A DNA stretch of 64,000 nt from CASFRF01 sp031549345 (lineage in GTDB: Bacteria > Verrucomicrobiota > Lentisphaeria > Victivallales > Victivallaceae), in NCBI GenBank assembly GCA_031549345.1, contig JAVBPY010000008.1, forward strand, positions 54,591 to 118,590, given 5' to 3'. The notes beneath the pieces were generated by a model that made no database searches, had not been told where the DNA came from, and was given only the letters and a program-made list of their open reading frames with translations. Both the position numbers and the translations under genes were made by a program. Of this stretch, positions 34,459 through 42,567 are shown piece by piece (the stretch's first letter is position 1; the number at the start of each line of letters is the position of its first letter).

Positions 34459-35484
34459 ATGGAAACAATCCCCTCGGTGGAAGAACTGAAGGCGGCGAGC
34501 GCCGTCGCCAACCGGATACTTTCGGAACTCGATCGGATGCTCCTGGGGCGCCCCAGGGTGCATCGCATGGTGCTGATCGGTCTTTTGAGCCGCGGCCATA
34601 TTCTTCTGGAAGGGCTGCCCGGTGTGGGGAAAACAGCGCTGATCCATGCCATGAGCAAACTGCTGCGCCTTCCGTTCAACCGGGTGCAGTTCACGCCGGA
34701 TCTGATGCCCGGCGATATCCTTGGCGCACACATCCTCCAGGAAGGGGACGGGGGGCGGCGCGAGCTTGTTTTCCGCCCTGGTCCGGTATTCACATCGCTG
34801 TTGCTGGCCGACGAAATCAACCGCGCTTCGCCGAAAACCCAATCGGCCCTCCTCCAGGCGATGCAGGAGTCGGAGGTTACGATTCTGGGGGAAACCCGCA
34901 AACTCCCGCAGCCCTTCCTCGTCATGGCTTCGCAGAACCCCATCGAGCTGGAGGGAACCTACCCATTGCCGGAAGCGCAGCTTGACCGTTTCATGTTCAA
35001 AATCCAGGTGGGCGGCGTCTCCGCGGAAACCCTTTCCGCGATCATCCGCAACCGGCGGCGCGGCGAAATGCCCGATTCGGATTGGTCGCTCGACGCGGCG
35101 GGCCTGAATGGATTGTTCGACATCATGGGACGCATTGCGCTTGCCGATGCTGTGGCCGACTACATCGGCGCCCTTGTCGCCGGAGCGACTCCCGGCAACC
35201 CGAATTCACCCCCGATGGTCAACCGGTTCGTTACCTACGGCGCATCGCCCCGCGCAGCCATCGCCATTGCCGAGAGCGCGCGGGCGGCGGCCCTCCTCGC
35301 AGGCCGCCCCTCCGTGGGGTTCGACGATGTGGCGGATGTCGCTCCCGCCGTATTGAACCACCGGCTTGTGCTCAATTATGCGGCCCGGCTCGAAAAGATT
35401 ACACCGGAAGCGATTATTGCGGAACTTCTCGAAACCACCGACCGCGCCGGGGTCCGCCTCCCGAAAGGAGTCGCGATACGATGA
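34459..35484 (+). CDS. MoxR-family AAA+ ATPase
   Basis: A 341 aa AAA+ ATPase of the MoxR group, chaperone-like enzymes often tied to envelope or metal-cofactor proteins. Walker A is GLPGVGKTALIH (about residue 53), Walker B LLLADEINRASPKTQSALLQAM (about 115), sensor 1 ASQNPIELEGTYPLPEAQLDRF. AGGAG precedes the ATG by 7 nt. First gene of a five-gene run. The usual DUF58/VWA partner is not present; the next gene is a two-TM protein instead. Confidence 0.92.
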   Translation: METIPSVEELKAASAVANRILSELDRMLLGRPRVHRMVLIGLLSRGHILLEGLPGVGKTALIHAMSKLLRLPFNRVQFTPDLMPGDILGAHILQEGDGGRRELVFRPGPVFTSLLLADEINRASPKTQSALLQAMQESEVTILGETRKLPQPFLVMASQNPIELEGTYPLPEAQLDRFMFKIQVGGVSAETLSAIIRNRRRGEMPDSDWSLDAAGLNGLFDIMGRIALADAVADYIGALVAGATPGNPNSPPMVNRFVTYGASPRAAIAIAESARAAALLAGRPSVGFDDVADVAPAVLNHRLVLNYAARLEKITPEAIIAELLETTDRAGVRLPKGVAIR

Positions 35485-37118
35485 AGCTTTTTTGTGCCTT
35501 TCTCATGGCGCTTTCAGGAATATTTTCCGCGTCGGCGGAAATGATCCGGGACGTGGAGTGCTCCTGGGCTTCGCCGCTGACCGGCGGCGGGCGGGAGCTG
35601 TTCAACTACGGCTACATCGAACATCCGATCGTTTTGCGGAATTTGGGGACGCAGACGCGGACGGTCCGTTTTTCCGCGTTCGACGATGGATTCCGGACAA
35701 CGGCGGTTCTGCAGCCGGGAGCGGTTCGGCGCATCGGCGTGTGGCAGACACGCACCATGCCGTTCTCCTCTTCGGAACTTCGCGTCCGGGTCGACGGCGA
35801 GCAGCTCAAGCTGCCCATAAGTTCAGGGCGTGGAGGGTATGGTTCCGTACAGGAAAAAGTGTTGCTTTCGCAGAGCATTCCTTATTCCAGCGGAAAATTT
35901 TTCCAGCCGGGAAAAGGCGGTTCATCCCAGGAGATTACCTATTCCCCCGCTTCCGTTCCGGTGCGTGAGTGGAGCCCGAACGTCCTCGCCTACAGTTCCT
36001 TCGCCGCGGTGATGCTGACGCGCAAAGATTTTGACGAAGCCCCGCCCGCCGTCCGGGAGGCGTTGGAGGATTACAAGTGGCTCGGCGGTGTGCTCATTTT
36101 CACGGAAACAGGCCGCGAAAGTGCTCATTTTCACGGTTTCGGCGCGGAGTTTTCCCTCGCCGGCGATCCGACGCCCAAGGATTTGTCGAAATGGATTCGG
36201 ATGCGCGCGGAGTGGAGCCGCGCGGCGCAAGCGCGCGATAGGCTGACAATGCAGGACGACGTCTTTCAGGGCCAGGAGGGGCAGACCTTCGCCCCGAAAC
36301 CAAGGCCCGGCCTTATTCTGGCGATCCTTTCTGTTTTTGCCGTCCTTATCGGGCCTGTGAGCTTTTATGTGTTGCGCCGGAAGAAAAAACCGCTGGCAAT
36401 TTTGTGGACAAGCCCCCTTCTTTCGCTCGCGTTCATCGCCATCCTCCTCGTCACCATCAGTTTTTCGGAGGGGTGGTTCACGCGGGTGAAAATTGCAAGC
36501 ATAACGTTTTTGGAGGAAGACTCCAGCCGGGCGACGACCGCCACCCTTCTGGGCGTTTACGCCCCGCATCCGCCGGGGGCGCTTGAATTTTCCACATCGA
36601 GTATTCTGGAGCTCGGGCGCCTCCGCCGTTACGGCGGCGAAGAGAAAAATCTTTACACCGCATTCGGCGAAACGCAACGCCTTTCCGGCGACTGGTTTTT
36701 GCCGCGCATGCCGGGGCTTATGAGCGTGCGGCGGACGGAAACGCGCCGCGAACGCGTCGCGGTCGTCGGTCTTGATGCGGAAGGCCGGCTGGAGGTGGTG
36801 AACGGCCTCGGGGCGGAAATTACCCAATTGCATTATCACTATGCGAACGGGAAGCGTTACGAGAACGCCGCACCGATCGTGCCGGGACAGAAGGCGCTGC
36901 TGCATGAAGTATCCGCGGCGGAAGGCGGCGCGATCAATGCGCGGGATTATGTCTGGTCGCTCCTCGACGGGCATTTTTCAAATTACACTCCGCGTGTTCC
37001 GAGGGGCTTCTACCGGGCGCGCCTGGGAACGTCCCCCTTCGCTGAAACGGGGTTTTCATCCGGAAAGCGGGAATGGGTTTCGGCTCTTGTTCTGGGAAAG
37101 GGGGAGGTAAAGCCATGA
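35481..37118 (+). CDS. Two-TM envelope protein of MoxR/ABC operon, function unknown
   Basis: A 545 aa protein I cannot assign. A signal peptide (residues 1-19, SASA/E) leads to an extracytoplasmic region (about 20-270) containing VREALEDYKWLGGVLIFTE, a segment seen in GATase-like domains of MoxR-linked membrane proteins. Two helices follow (LILAILSVFAVLIGPVSFYVL about 274-294, and LAILWTSPLLSLAFIAILLV about 302-321), separated by a basic turn RRKKKP. A second extracytoplasmic region of about 220 residues closes it. It could be the membrane partner of the ABC ATPase downstream. ATGA overlaps moxR and the next gene; GAAAGGAG precedes the start. Confidence 0.6.
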   Translation: MKLFCAFLMALSGIFSASAEMIRDVECSWASPLTGGGRELFNYGYIEHPIVLRNLGTQTRTVRFSAFDDGFRTTAVLQPGAVRRIGVWQTRTMPFSSSELRVRVDGEQLKLPISSGRGGYGSVQEKVLLSQSIPYSSGKFFQPGKGGSSQEITYSPASVPVREWSPNVLAYSSFAAVMLTRKDFDEAPPAVREALEDYKWLGGVLIFTETGRESAHFHGFGAEFSLAGDPTPKDLSKWIRMRAEWSRAAQARDRLTMQDDVFQGQEGQTFAPKPRPGLILAILSVFAVLIGPVSFYVLRRKKKPLAILWTSPLLSLAFIAILLVTISFSEGWFTRVKIASITFLEEDSSRATTATLLGVYAPHPPGALEFSTSSILELGRLRRYGGEEKNLYTAFGETQRLSGDWFLPRMPGLMSVRRTETRRERVAVVGLDAEGRLEVVNGLGAEITQLHYHYANGKRYENAAPIVPGQKALLHEVSAAEGGAINARDYVWSLLDGHFSNYTPRVPRGFYRARLGTSPFAETGFSSGKREWVSALVLGKGEVKP

Positions 37119-38068
37119 AAGTGGAAATCAAAAACCTGGTTCGCTATTTTGCCAAAAGCAAAGCGGTGGACGACATTTCTTTTGAGCTCCATTCCGGGCA
37201 GGTCTTCGGCTTCGTCGGCCCCAACGGAGCGGGGAAAACCACCACGATCCGGATTATGGCCACGCTGGACGAGGCGACTTCCGGTGATGTATTCTACGAC
37301 GGCGTTTCCGTAACCGAATACCCCGATGAAGTACGCCGGATCGTCGGCTACATGCCCGACAGCCTCCCGGAGAACAACGACATTCATGTCTGGGAATACC
37401 TGGATTTTTTTGCCCGCGCCTATGGAATCAAAGGGGCGAAGCGCCGGAAGGTCTTGGCGGAAGTGGAGGAATTCACCGGCCTCGGCCCGATGCGGGAAAA
37501 GTTTCTCTCCGCCCTCTCCAAAGGGATGAAACAGCGCGTCGCGCTGGCACGGGCGCTGCTGCACGATCCGGCGGTGCTGATTCTCGACGAGCCGGCGGCG
37601 GGGCTGGATCCCCGCGCCCGCCTGGAGCTCCGGGAGCTCCTGAAGCTCCTTTCAATGCGAAAGAAAGTGATCTTCCTGAGTTCGCACATCCTCTCGGAAC
37701 TTCAGGACATGTGCGACGGAACTGTGATTATCGAGAACGGGAAAATTCTCGCCGCCGGGACTTTCGACCAGATTGCGCAGGCCCGTGTGGCGGAGCAGGC
37801 GCGCGAGGAGCTCCGCTGCTCCGTCGCCCTGACCGTTTACCGCGACCCCGAACGCGTCCTCCAATTTGCCACGGAGCATCCGTGTGTTCTGGGGGGACGC
37901 ACCACCGGAAGCAACCAGTTTGTTTTGGAGATTCGCGGCGGCGATGCGGAGTGCGCTGCGCTGATGATCGCCCTTTTCCAGTCCGGCGCGCCGATATCCT
38001 CTTTCCGGCGGCAGGAGTTCGGGTTGGAGGAACTTTTCATGAGTGTTACACGGGGGACTGGATCATGA
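37115..38068 (+). CDS. ABC transporter ATP-binding protein (ABC-2 type)
   Basis: A 317 aa ATPase of the ABC-2/NatA group. Walker A is GPNGAGKTTTIRI, the signature is LSKGMKQRVALARALLHDP, Walker B is VLILDEPAAGLDPRAR and the H-loop is SSHILSEL. About 90 extra C-terminal residues follow. The start at 37115 has GGGGAGG eight nt ahead and overlaps the previous stop. No ABC-2 permease is adjacent; the upstream two-TM protein is the only membrane candidate in the operon. Confidence 0.88.
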   Translation: MKVEIKNLVRYFAKSKAVDDISFELHSGQVFGFVGPNGAGKTTTIRIMATLDEATSGDVFYDGVSVTEYPDEVRRIVGYMPDSLPENNDIHVWEYLDFFARAYGIKGAKRRKVLAEVEEFTGLGPMREKFLSALSKGMKQRVALARALLHDPAVLILDEPAAGLDPRARLELRELLKLLSMRKKVIFLSSHILSELQDMCDGTVIIENGKILAAGTFDQIAQARVAEQAREELRCSVALTVYRDPERVLQFATEHPCVLGGRTTGSNQFVLEIRGGDAECAALMIALFQSGAPISSFRRQEFGLEELFMSVTRGTGS

Positions 38069-39333
38069 ACATTGCACGTTTTCTTTTTCTGGCGACGCTG
38101 CTTGCCGGCGGATGCGCCGCGTACAAGGACCCCCCCCCTCCCTGCGCTCCTCCGTCCGCCCCGGCGACCACGGAGAAGGGGGTGTATCTGCAAACCGCGC
38201 GCCTTGCGGCGCTGATGGAATTGCTGCACGAGCATTATGCGGACGAAAAAAGCTCCGAATACGATCGCCTCTTTGAAGGTGCTTTGCGGGGCATGCTCCA
38301 AACGCTGGACCCTTACAGTGTTTATTTGCCGAAGAAGGAACACGATAAAACGCAGCGGTCGTTTGCGGGGGAACGGTCCGGGTTCGGTATCTCGCTCCTC
38401 AAAAACACCGACCAGGCTCCACGCGTAACCATGGTTTTGCCCGACTCCCCGGCCGATCGCGCCGGCGTGCAAATCGGCGACCTTATCTTGGAAATCGCCG
38501 GGAAGGCAACCTCCGTGCTGACGGCGGAGGAGTGCTTGGCTCTCCTTTCGCACGATCGGGAAGGCGTTTCGCTCCTGGTCCGTCGCGCGACGGAAGGAAC
38601 GCCGATTTCGCTGAAGCTCAAGCGGACGGCGTTCACCCTCCACCCCGTTCCGACGAATGCGCAAGTCATTTTGCCGAAACACATCGGCTATTTGCGGATT
38701 GATTTTTTCAATGCCGCGACCGCGTTGGAATTCCGGAGCGCCCTGAAACGTTTCGAGGAACGCGGAGTGAAAGCGCTGATTTTGGATTTACGCAACAACC
38801 CGGGCGGGTTGGTGGGGAGCGCGGGCGAGGTGGTTTCGCATTTTCTCCCCTCCGGAAGTCTTGTGCTCCGTTCCGTGGGGCGCAATAAAGTTCTGGAAGA
38901 GCTTAAAACAACGGTGGCCGCGCCTCTTTGGCTGGAGCAGCCCCTTGTTCTTCTTGTGAATGAACGCAGCGCAAGCTCGGCGGAAATTGTTACCGGGGCC
39001 CTGCAAGATGCGGAACGCGCCCGTGTAATCGGCGAAAAAACGTTTGGAAAAGGTTCGATCCAACGAATTCTTCCCCTTCCGGAAGGCGATTCCGTGCGTT
39101 TTTCCATCGCCCGGTATCACACGCCGAAAGGGCGTTTGCTGGATGGAGTCGGTATTGTCCCCGACGAACGCATTTCGCTTTCGCCCCGGGACTCGCTGCT
39201 CCTTGCCGAGCAAATGCAAGCGTTTCCCGCGGTTGTATTCCCCGTCGGGCGCGACAATCCGGTGCGCGATACGCAACTGGCGGCCGCGCTGGCTTATCTT
39301 GAAAAGAAACTTCCGGAGACCGCCACGCCATGA
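38065..39333 (+). CDS. Lipoprotein S41 carboxy-terminal processing protease
   Basis: A 422 aa periplasmic serine protease of the CtpA/Prc family. Lipobox LLAGG-Cys17 anchors it; a Pro-rich linker, helical N-domain, PDZ domain (about 110-190, RAGVQIGDLILEIAG) and catalytic core follow. The core shows DLRNNPGGLV, the nucleophile segment NERSASSAEI (Ser near 304) and the general base Lys in GEKTFGKGSIQ. Such proteases trim envelope proteins near their C-termini. ATGA overlaps both neighbours, linking it to the MoxR/ABC set. Confidence 0.9.
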   Translation: MNIARFLFLATLLAGGCAAYKDPPPPCAPPSAPATTEKGVYLQTARLAALMELLHEHYADEKSSEYDRLFEGALRGMLQTLDPYSVYLPKKEHDKTQRSFAGERSGFGISLLKNTDQAPRVTMVLPDSPADRAGVQIGDLILEIAGKATSVLTAEECLALLSHDREGVSLLVRRATEGTPISLKLKRTAFTLHPVPTNAQVILPKHIGYLRIDFFNAATALEFRSALKRFEERGVKALILDLRNNPGGLVGSAGEVVSHFLPSGSLVLRSVGRNKVLEELKTTVAAPLWLEQPLVLLVNERSASSAEIVTGALQDAERARVIGEKTFGKGSIQRILPLPEGDSVRFSIARYHTPKGRLLDGVGIVPDERISLSPRDSLLLAEQMQAFPAVVFPVGRDNPVRDTQLAAALAYLEKKLPETATP

Positions 39334-40142
39334 ATCAAACCCGCTGGATTCTTTTTTTCGCCTTCGCCGGTGTGTTGTTGCTCGCGCTGGGGCTCTACAT
39401 TGCAGGACGCCCCAGGAAGCCGGATTCGCGTGCGGACGTTGTGGCCGCGGCGTTCCTCAATGCGCTGGACGCGGGGGATGCCGTCAAATTGAAGGAGCTC
39501 TCAACGCTTTCGGAGAAACAGCTCTTTCTCCTTTGCAAAAACAGGGAATCGCTGGGTGCGCGCAGTGCGCGGCGGCCGCTACGGCGCGAGCTTCTCCGGC
39601 AACAGAAACAGTTCGGCGCGTATTTTGAATTCGAGTCCGCCTACGAGAATGCGCCGAAGATCCGTGAAACGCTGACGGTATTCGACAAAGTCGCTTCCGC
39701 GCGCCAACATTTCGTTCCCCTTCCGCGACCTGTGCCCAAAGAGCATTATCCCACCACGCTTCCGGAGGCGGTGCAGACGAAGATCCTCCTTGCCGCAAAG
39801 GCGTATGACGAGGGGAACCGCAATTTCTTCAACGGCATAAGCATGCGCGACACGGGCTGGATCCAGCCGGGTGTATTCAACCGGATTATGAATTTCCGCA
39901 AACAGAACGGCATTCCGAAAAACCGTACCATTGCCTACGAGGCGCGCTGGGAGAAGAAGCTGCCCGGTGCGCTGGGGCTTGAGTTTCTCCGTGTTGTCAA
40001 CCGTACCTCCTACGAGCGCCAGAAAACTATTTTCACCGGCGAGGAGCACATTTATTTTGTATTCGACGGCACCGCGGTCAAGCCGCAGTGGGATGTTTAT
40101 GCGTTTGAGTTCAAGGCGCCGCAGAGAATTACCGTGAAATGA
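39330..40142 (+). CDS. Single-pass membrane-anchored protein, function unknown
   Basis: A 270 aa protein with an N-terminal uncleaved helix (WILFFAFAGVLLLALGLYIAG) and a soluble extracytoplasmic domain. The segment VVAAAFLNALDAGDAVKLKEL resembles the start of NTF2-like domains that occur in envelope proteins, but I cannot assign it. ATGA overlaps the protease gene, so it is the end of the MoxR operon. Confidence 0.55.
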   Translation: MNQTRWILFFAFAGVLLLALGLYIAGRPRKPDSRADVVAAAFLNALDAGDAVKLKELSTLSEKQLFLLCKNRESLGARSARRPLRRELLRQQKQFGAYFEFESAYENAPKIRETLTVFDKVASARQHFVPLPRPVPKEHYPTTLPEAVQTKILLAAKAYDEGNRNFFNGISMRDTGWIQPGVFNRIMNFRKQNGIPKNRTIAYEARWEKKLPGALGLEFLRVVNRTSYERQKTIFTGEEHIYFVFDGTAVKPQWDVYAFEFKAPQRITVK

Positions 40143-40160
40143 TATTTTTCGCTTTTCGGG

Positions 40161-40189
40161 TTGCTTTTTTCCGGACGCGGGTATATATT
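40161..40189 (+). promoter_or_regulatory. Promoter for the 127 aa exported protein
   Basis: TTGCTT (40161-40166), 17-bp spacer, TATATT (40184-40189), then GGAGG at 40192-40196 ahead of the ATG at 40210. Confidence 0.55.
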
Positions 40190-40209
40190 CGCGGAGGTAA
40201 CGGAAATTT

Positions 40210-40593
40210 ATGAAGAAGACAAAACATCATCGCCTCTTGCTGCTGCTCCTCCTCGCCGGGTTGTTTTTTCTGCCGACGCCGCGCGCGGAAGCGTTTCTTG
40301 ACCCGGTTACTATTGCCATCCTTGCACCGATTGCGCTTAAAGTGGCCGATGTGGCCAAGCCGTATATCATCCGCGGCCTTATTGCCGGCGGAAAGCAGCT
40401 TATTGAGATGGGGATCGACGTGTTCAACATCCTGCGCCTCCCCTGGGGGTTTATTCAGGCGACGTTCGGCGCGCCTTTGGGTGGATTTAAGCCGGGACTG
40501 GTCAATCTGGTCAAAGGAGGCGTCGCCCCCCTTAAACTGATTTGGGATACGCTTCTTTTTCCGATCGCGCTGTTTGGTTTTCAGGTCAACTGA
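40210..40593 (+). CDS. Small exported hydrophobic protein, function unknown
   Basis: A 127 aa protein with a clear signal peptide (HHRLLLLLLLAGLFFLPTPRAEA) and a mature part of amphipathic to hydrophobic helices rich in Gly, Pro and Leu (LPWGFIQATFGAPLGGF, PLKLIWDTLLFPIALFG). It may associate with a membrane. No family recognised. It has its own promoter and lies 2 nt before the DciA-like gene. Confidence 0.6.
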   Translation: MKKTKHHRLLLLLLLAGLFFLPTPRAEAFLDPVTIAILAPIALKVADVAKPYIIRGLIAGGKQLIEMGIDVFNILRLPWGFIQATFGAPLGGFKPGLVNLVKGGVAPLKLIWDTLLFPIALFGFQVN

Positions 40594-40595
40594 GC

Positions 40596-41000
40596 ATGGG
40601 GAAAATCAAGGTCAGGGAGCTGCAGGACCGCTACCGGCTTTTGCGCGACTGGTATGGGCGCGATGCGGCGCGTACGGAGATGGCGGCACATGTTCCTCCC
40701 GCGCAAGCGCTTTCCGATGTTCTTGTCGGGATATGCGCGGATTTCGTCGATCCGGATATTCAGGTACGCATGGAGCTGGAAGCGCGCTGGAATGAAATCG
40801 CCGGAAAAGGCATGCCGTGGCTGCGTCTTTCGAGTTTTTCTTGCGGCGTCCTTCTTCTGGAGGTGAAGCATCCCGCAATGCTCCGCGAACTATCCGGCTG
40901 CGCCGAAATCTGGCGCGATCGTGTGAACCAGGTCCTCGAACGCCCCGATCTGTGTTGCGAAGTGCGATTCGTCCCCGCGGGGAGGGGGACCCGCCCCTAA
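40596..41000 (+). CDS. DciA/DUF721-like protein
   Basis: A 134 aa protein resembling DciA (DUF721), the ancestral loader of the DnaB replicative helicase. The pattern LSDVLVGICADFVDPDIQVRMELEARWNEIAGKG, then VLLLEVKHPAMLRELSG and RDRVNQVLE followed by EVRF, matches the W-x-x-x-G / L-x-V-x-V-x-x-x-x-W-x-x-x-L / V-N pattern of the family. The open frame extends upstream, but ATG 40596 follows the preceding stop by 2 nt. The match is by eye and is moderate. Confidence 0.55.
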   Translation: MGKIKVRELQDRYRLLRDWYGRDAARTEMAAHVPPAQALSDVLVGICADFVDPDIQVRMELEARWNEIAGKGMPWLRLSSFSCGVLLLEVKHPAMLRELSGCAEIWRDRVNQVLERPDLCCEVRFVPAGRGTRP

Positions 41001-41056
41001 AATTTCTTTGCTTTTTGCGATTACTGTACGTGTCGGCGTCCAAAGGAGGTGCTTTC

Positions 41057-42451
41057 ATGGAGTGTTCTTCTGTTCTTGCTCGTTTGCGCGAAAGAATTTA
41101 TGGCCGCATTTTTCTTTTCCGTTTGCTGACCGGACTGACGTTTGGCGGCGTGGCGGGAGGACTCCTGATTTTTCTCCTGGCGGGATTCGGCCGGTTGGGG
41201 CGCGCAGACGCATTGGCGCTCGCCGTACTTACGCTTGCCCTTGCGACGCTTTGGGCCGCGCGGGAGGCGCGTCTGCAATGTCCGCATGGAGCGGCGCTTT
41301 TGCGGCTTCTTGCGGCGGAAAATCCCGTTTATGCGGGTTTTTTGTTCGCGGAATCTCTTCCCGCTGCCTGGGAAAAGGAGCTTCCCGCGCTGCGGGAACC
41401 GCGTGTTTCTTCCACGGCGCGGCGGCTTTGGGGTGTGGCGGGGATGAGTGTTGCGTTTCTCTTCGGCGGAGCCTTCACGCCGCCTTTTCCGGTTTCCGCG
41501 CCTGTGGAAAATAAGTTGGCCGTGGAGGCGCAATCGGAGCCGCTGCGGCAGGAGCTGGATGCGCTTCTTGAGGAAAATCTTCTTCCGCGCGAACAGGGTG
41601 AACAGCTGAAAAAGGAGCTTGAAAAACTCACCGAACAAGCTCTCGGGACCGATCCGGCCAAGACTTACGAGGCATTGGAACACCTCGCCACGCTCCTCCA
41701 ACAACAAGCCGAACAGTCGGAACAGCGTCTTCAGCAGAGCGCGGATCGTTTTGAAAATCTTTCGGAACTCGCGCAGCGTCTTGCCGCCGCCGAAAAACTT
41801 TCCGAAGCGGCGGGCAATGAATTTGCCGCCTTGCTTCGAAAAATGGCCGCCGAAGACCCGGAGCTTCAAAAGATCATGGAAAATATGGATATGCGTTCTC
41901 TGCAATCCATGGACGCGGAAACGCTTAAAAAGCTTGCCGAGCAAACGAAGATGAGCGAACAGGAGCGGAAAAAAGCGCTGGAAAATTTTCGTAAAAAGAT
42001 GGAAGAATGCCGGAAAAACGGCTCGTGCTCAGGGGATTCCAAAGAAAAAAAGGAGGGAAAATCCGCATCGGACCGCGATGCCTCCCTCGCGGATTTCCTC
42101 AATCGGAATGCCGGAAGCTCGCTGGACACCGAAAACTTAAAACAATCCCTTCAAGAATGCGAAGGGAGCGCGGGATTCGGCGGCATCGGACGCGGTCGGG
42201 GGGATGCTCCTCTTACGCGCCTGGATCGCGATTTGCGCGCGGAAGGCGCGCGCCATAAAATTGCCGTGGAGGGCGAAGCCACGCGTCCCGGCGCGGGCGA
42301 AGTCCTTTTCCAAACCGTCGGCGCCCCGCAAATTTCGACGGAAAAGACAACGGTAAACGCCGGAAGCCTGACAAGCCCGGGCGTTGCCGAGGAGCGAAAC
42401 GCCCCGTCACATCCCCGTCATCGTTCCGTCATTCGCCGCTATTTCCAATAA
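41057..42451 (+). CDS. Membrane protein with long coiled coil, function unknown
   Basis: A 464 aa protein. Two closely spaced helices (about 22-45 and 50-68) and a third (about 128-146) are followed by a long Glu/Gln/Lys/Leu-rich coiled coil (about 170-345; QQQAEQSEQRLQQSADRF region) and a Gly/Ser/Pro-rich low-complexity tail ending RRYFQ. This resembles DUF4175-type proteins often found with MoxR genes, but I do not claim the family. AAAGGAGG eight nt before the ATG decides the start. Confidence 0.55.
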   Translation: MECSSVLARLRERIYGRIFLFRLLTGLTFGGVAGGLLIFLLAGFGRLGRADALALAVLTLALATLWAAREARLQCPHGAALLRLLAAENPVYAGFLFAESLPAAWEKELPALREPRVSSTARRLWGVAGMSVAFLFGGAFTPPFPVSAPVENKLAVEAQSEPLRQELDALLEENLLPREQGEQLKKELEKLTEQALGTDPAKTYEALEHLATLLQQQAEQSEQRLQQSADRFENLSELAQRLAAAEKLSEAAGNEFAALLRKMAAEDPELQKIMENMDMRSLQSMDAETLKKLAEQTKMSEQERKKALENFRKKMEECRKNGSCSGDSKEKKEGKSASDRDASLADFLNRNAGSSLDTENLKQSLQECEGSAGFGGIGRGRGDAPLTRLDRDLRAEGARHKIAVEGEATRPGAGEVLFQTVGAPQISTEKTTVNAGSLTSPGVAEERNAPSHPRHRSVIRRYFQ

Positions 42452-42506
42452 GAAGCACCGAAAAGCACCTTCCGGTTCCATAAATTTGTACAAAAGTTTG
42501 AAAAGA

Positions 42507-42543
42507 AAAGGGGAAGAACTTTCTTTAAAAGTTCTTCCCCTTT
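42507..42543. terminator. Bidirectional hairpin terminator
   Basis: AAAGGGGAAGAACTTT (42507-42522), 5-nt loop, AAAGTTCTTCCCCTTT (42528-42543). It is between convergent genes and shares the GGGGAA..ACTTT / AAAGT..TTCCCC design of the hairpin at 23556. Confidence 0.88.
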
Positions 42544-42567
42544 CGCATTGGCTTCTTACCGGATTGC

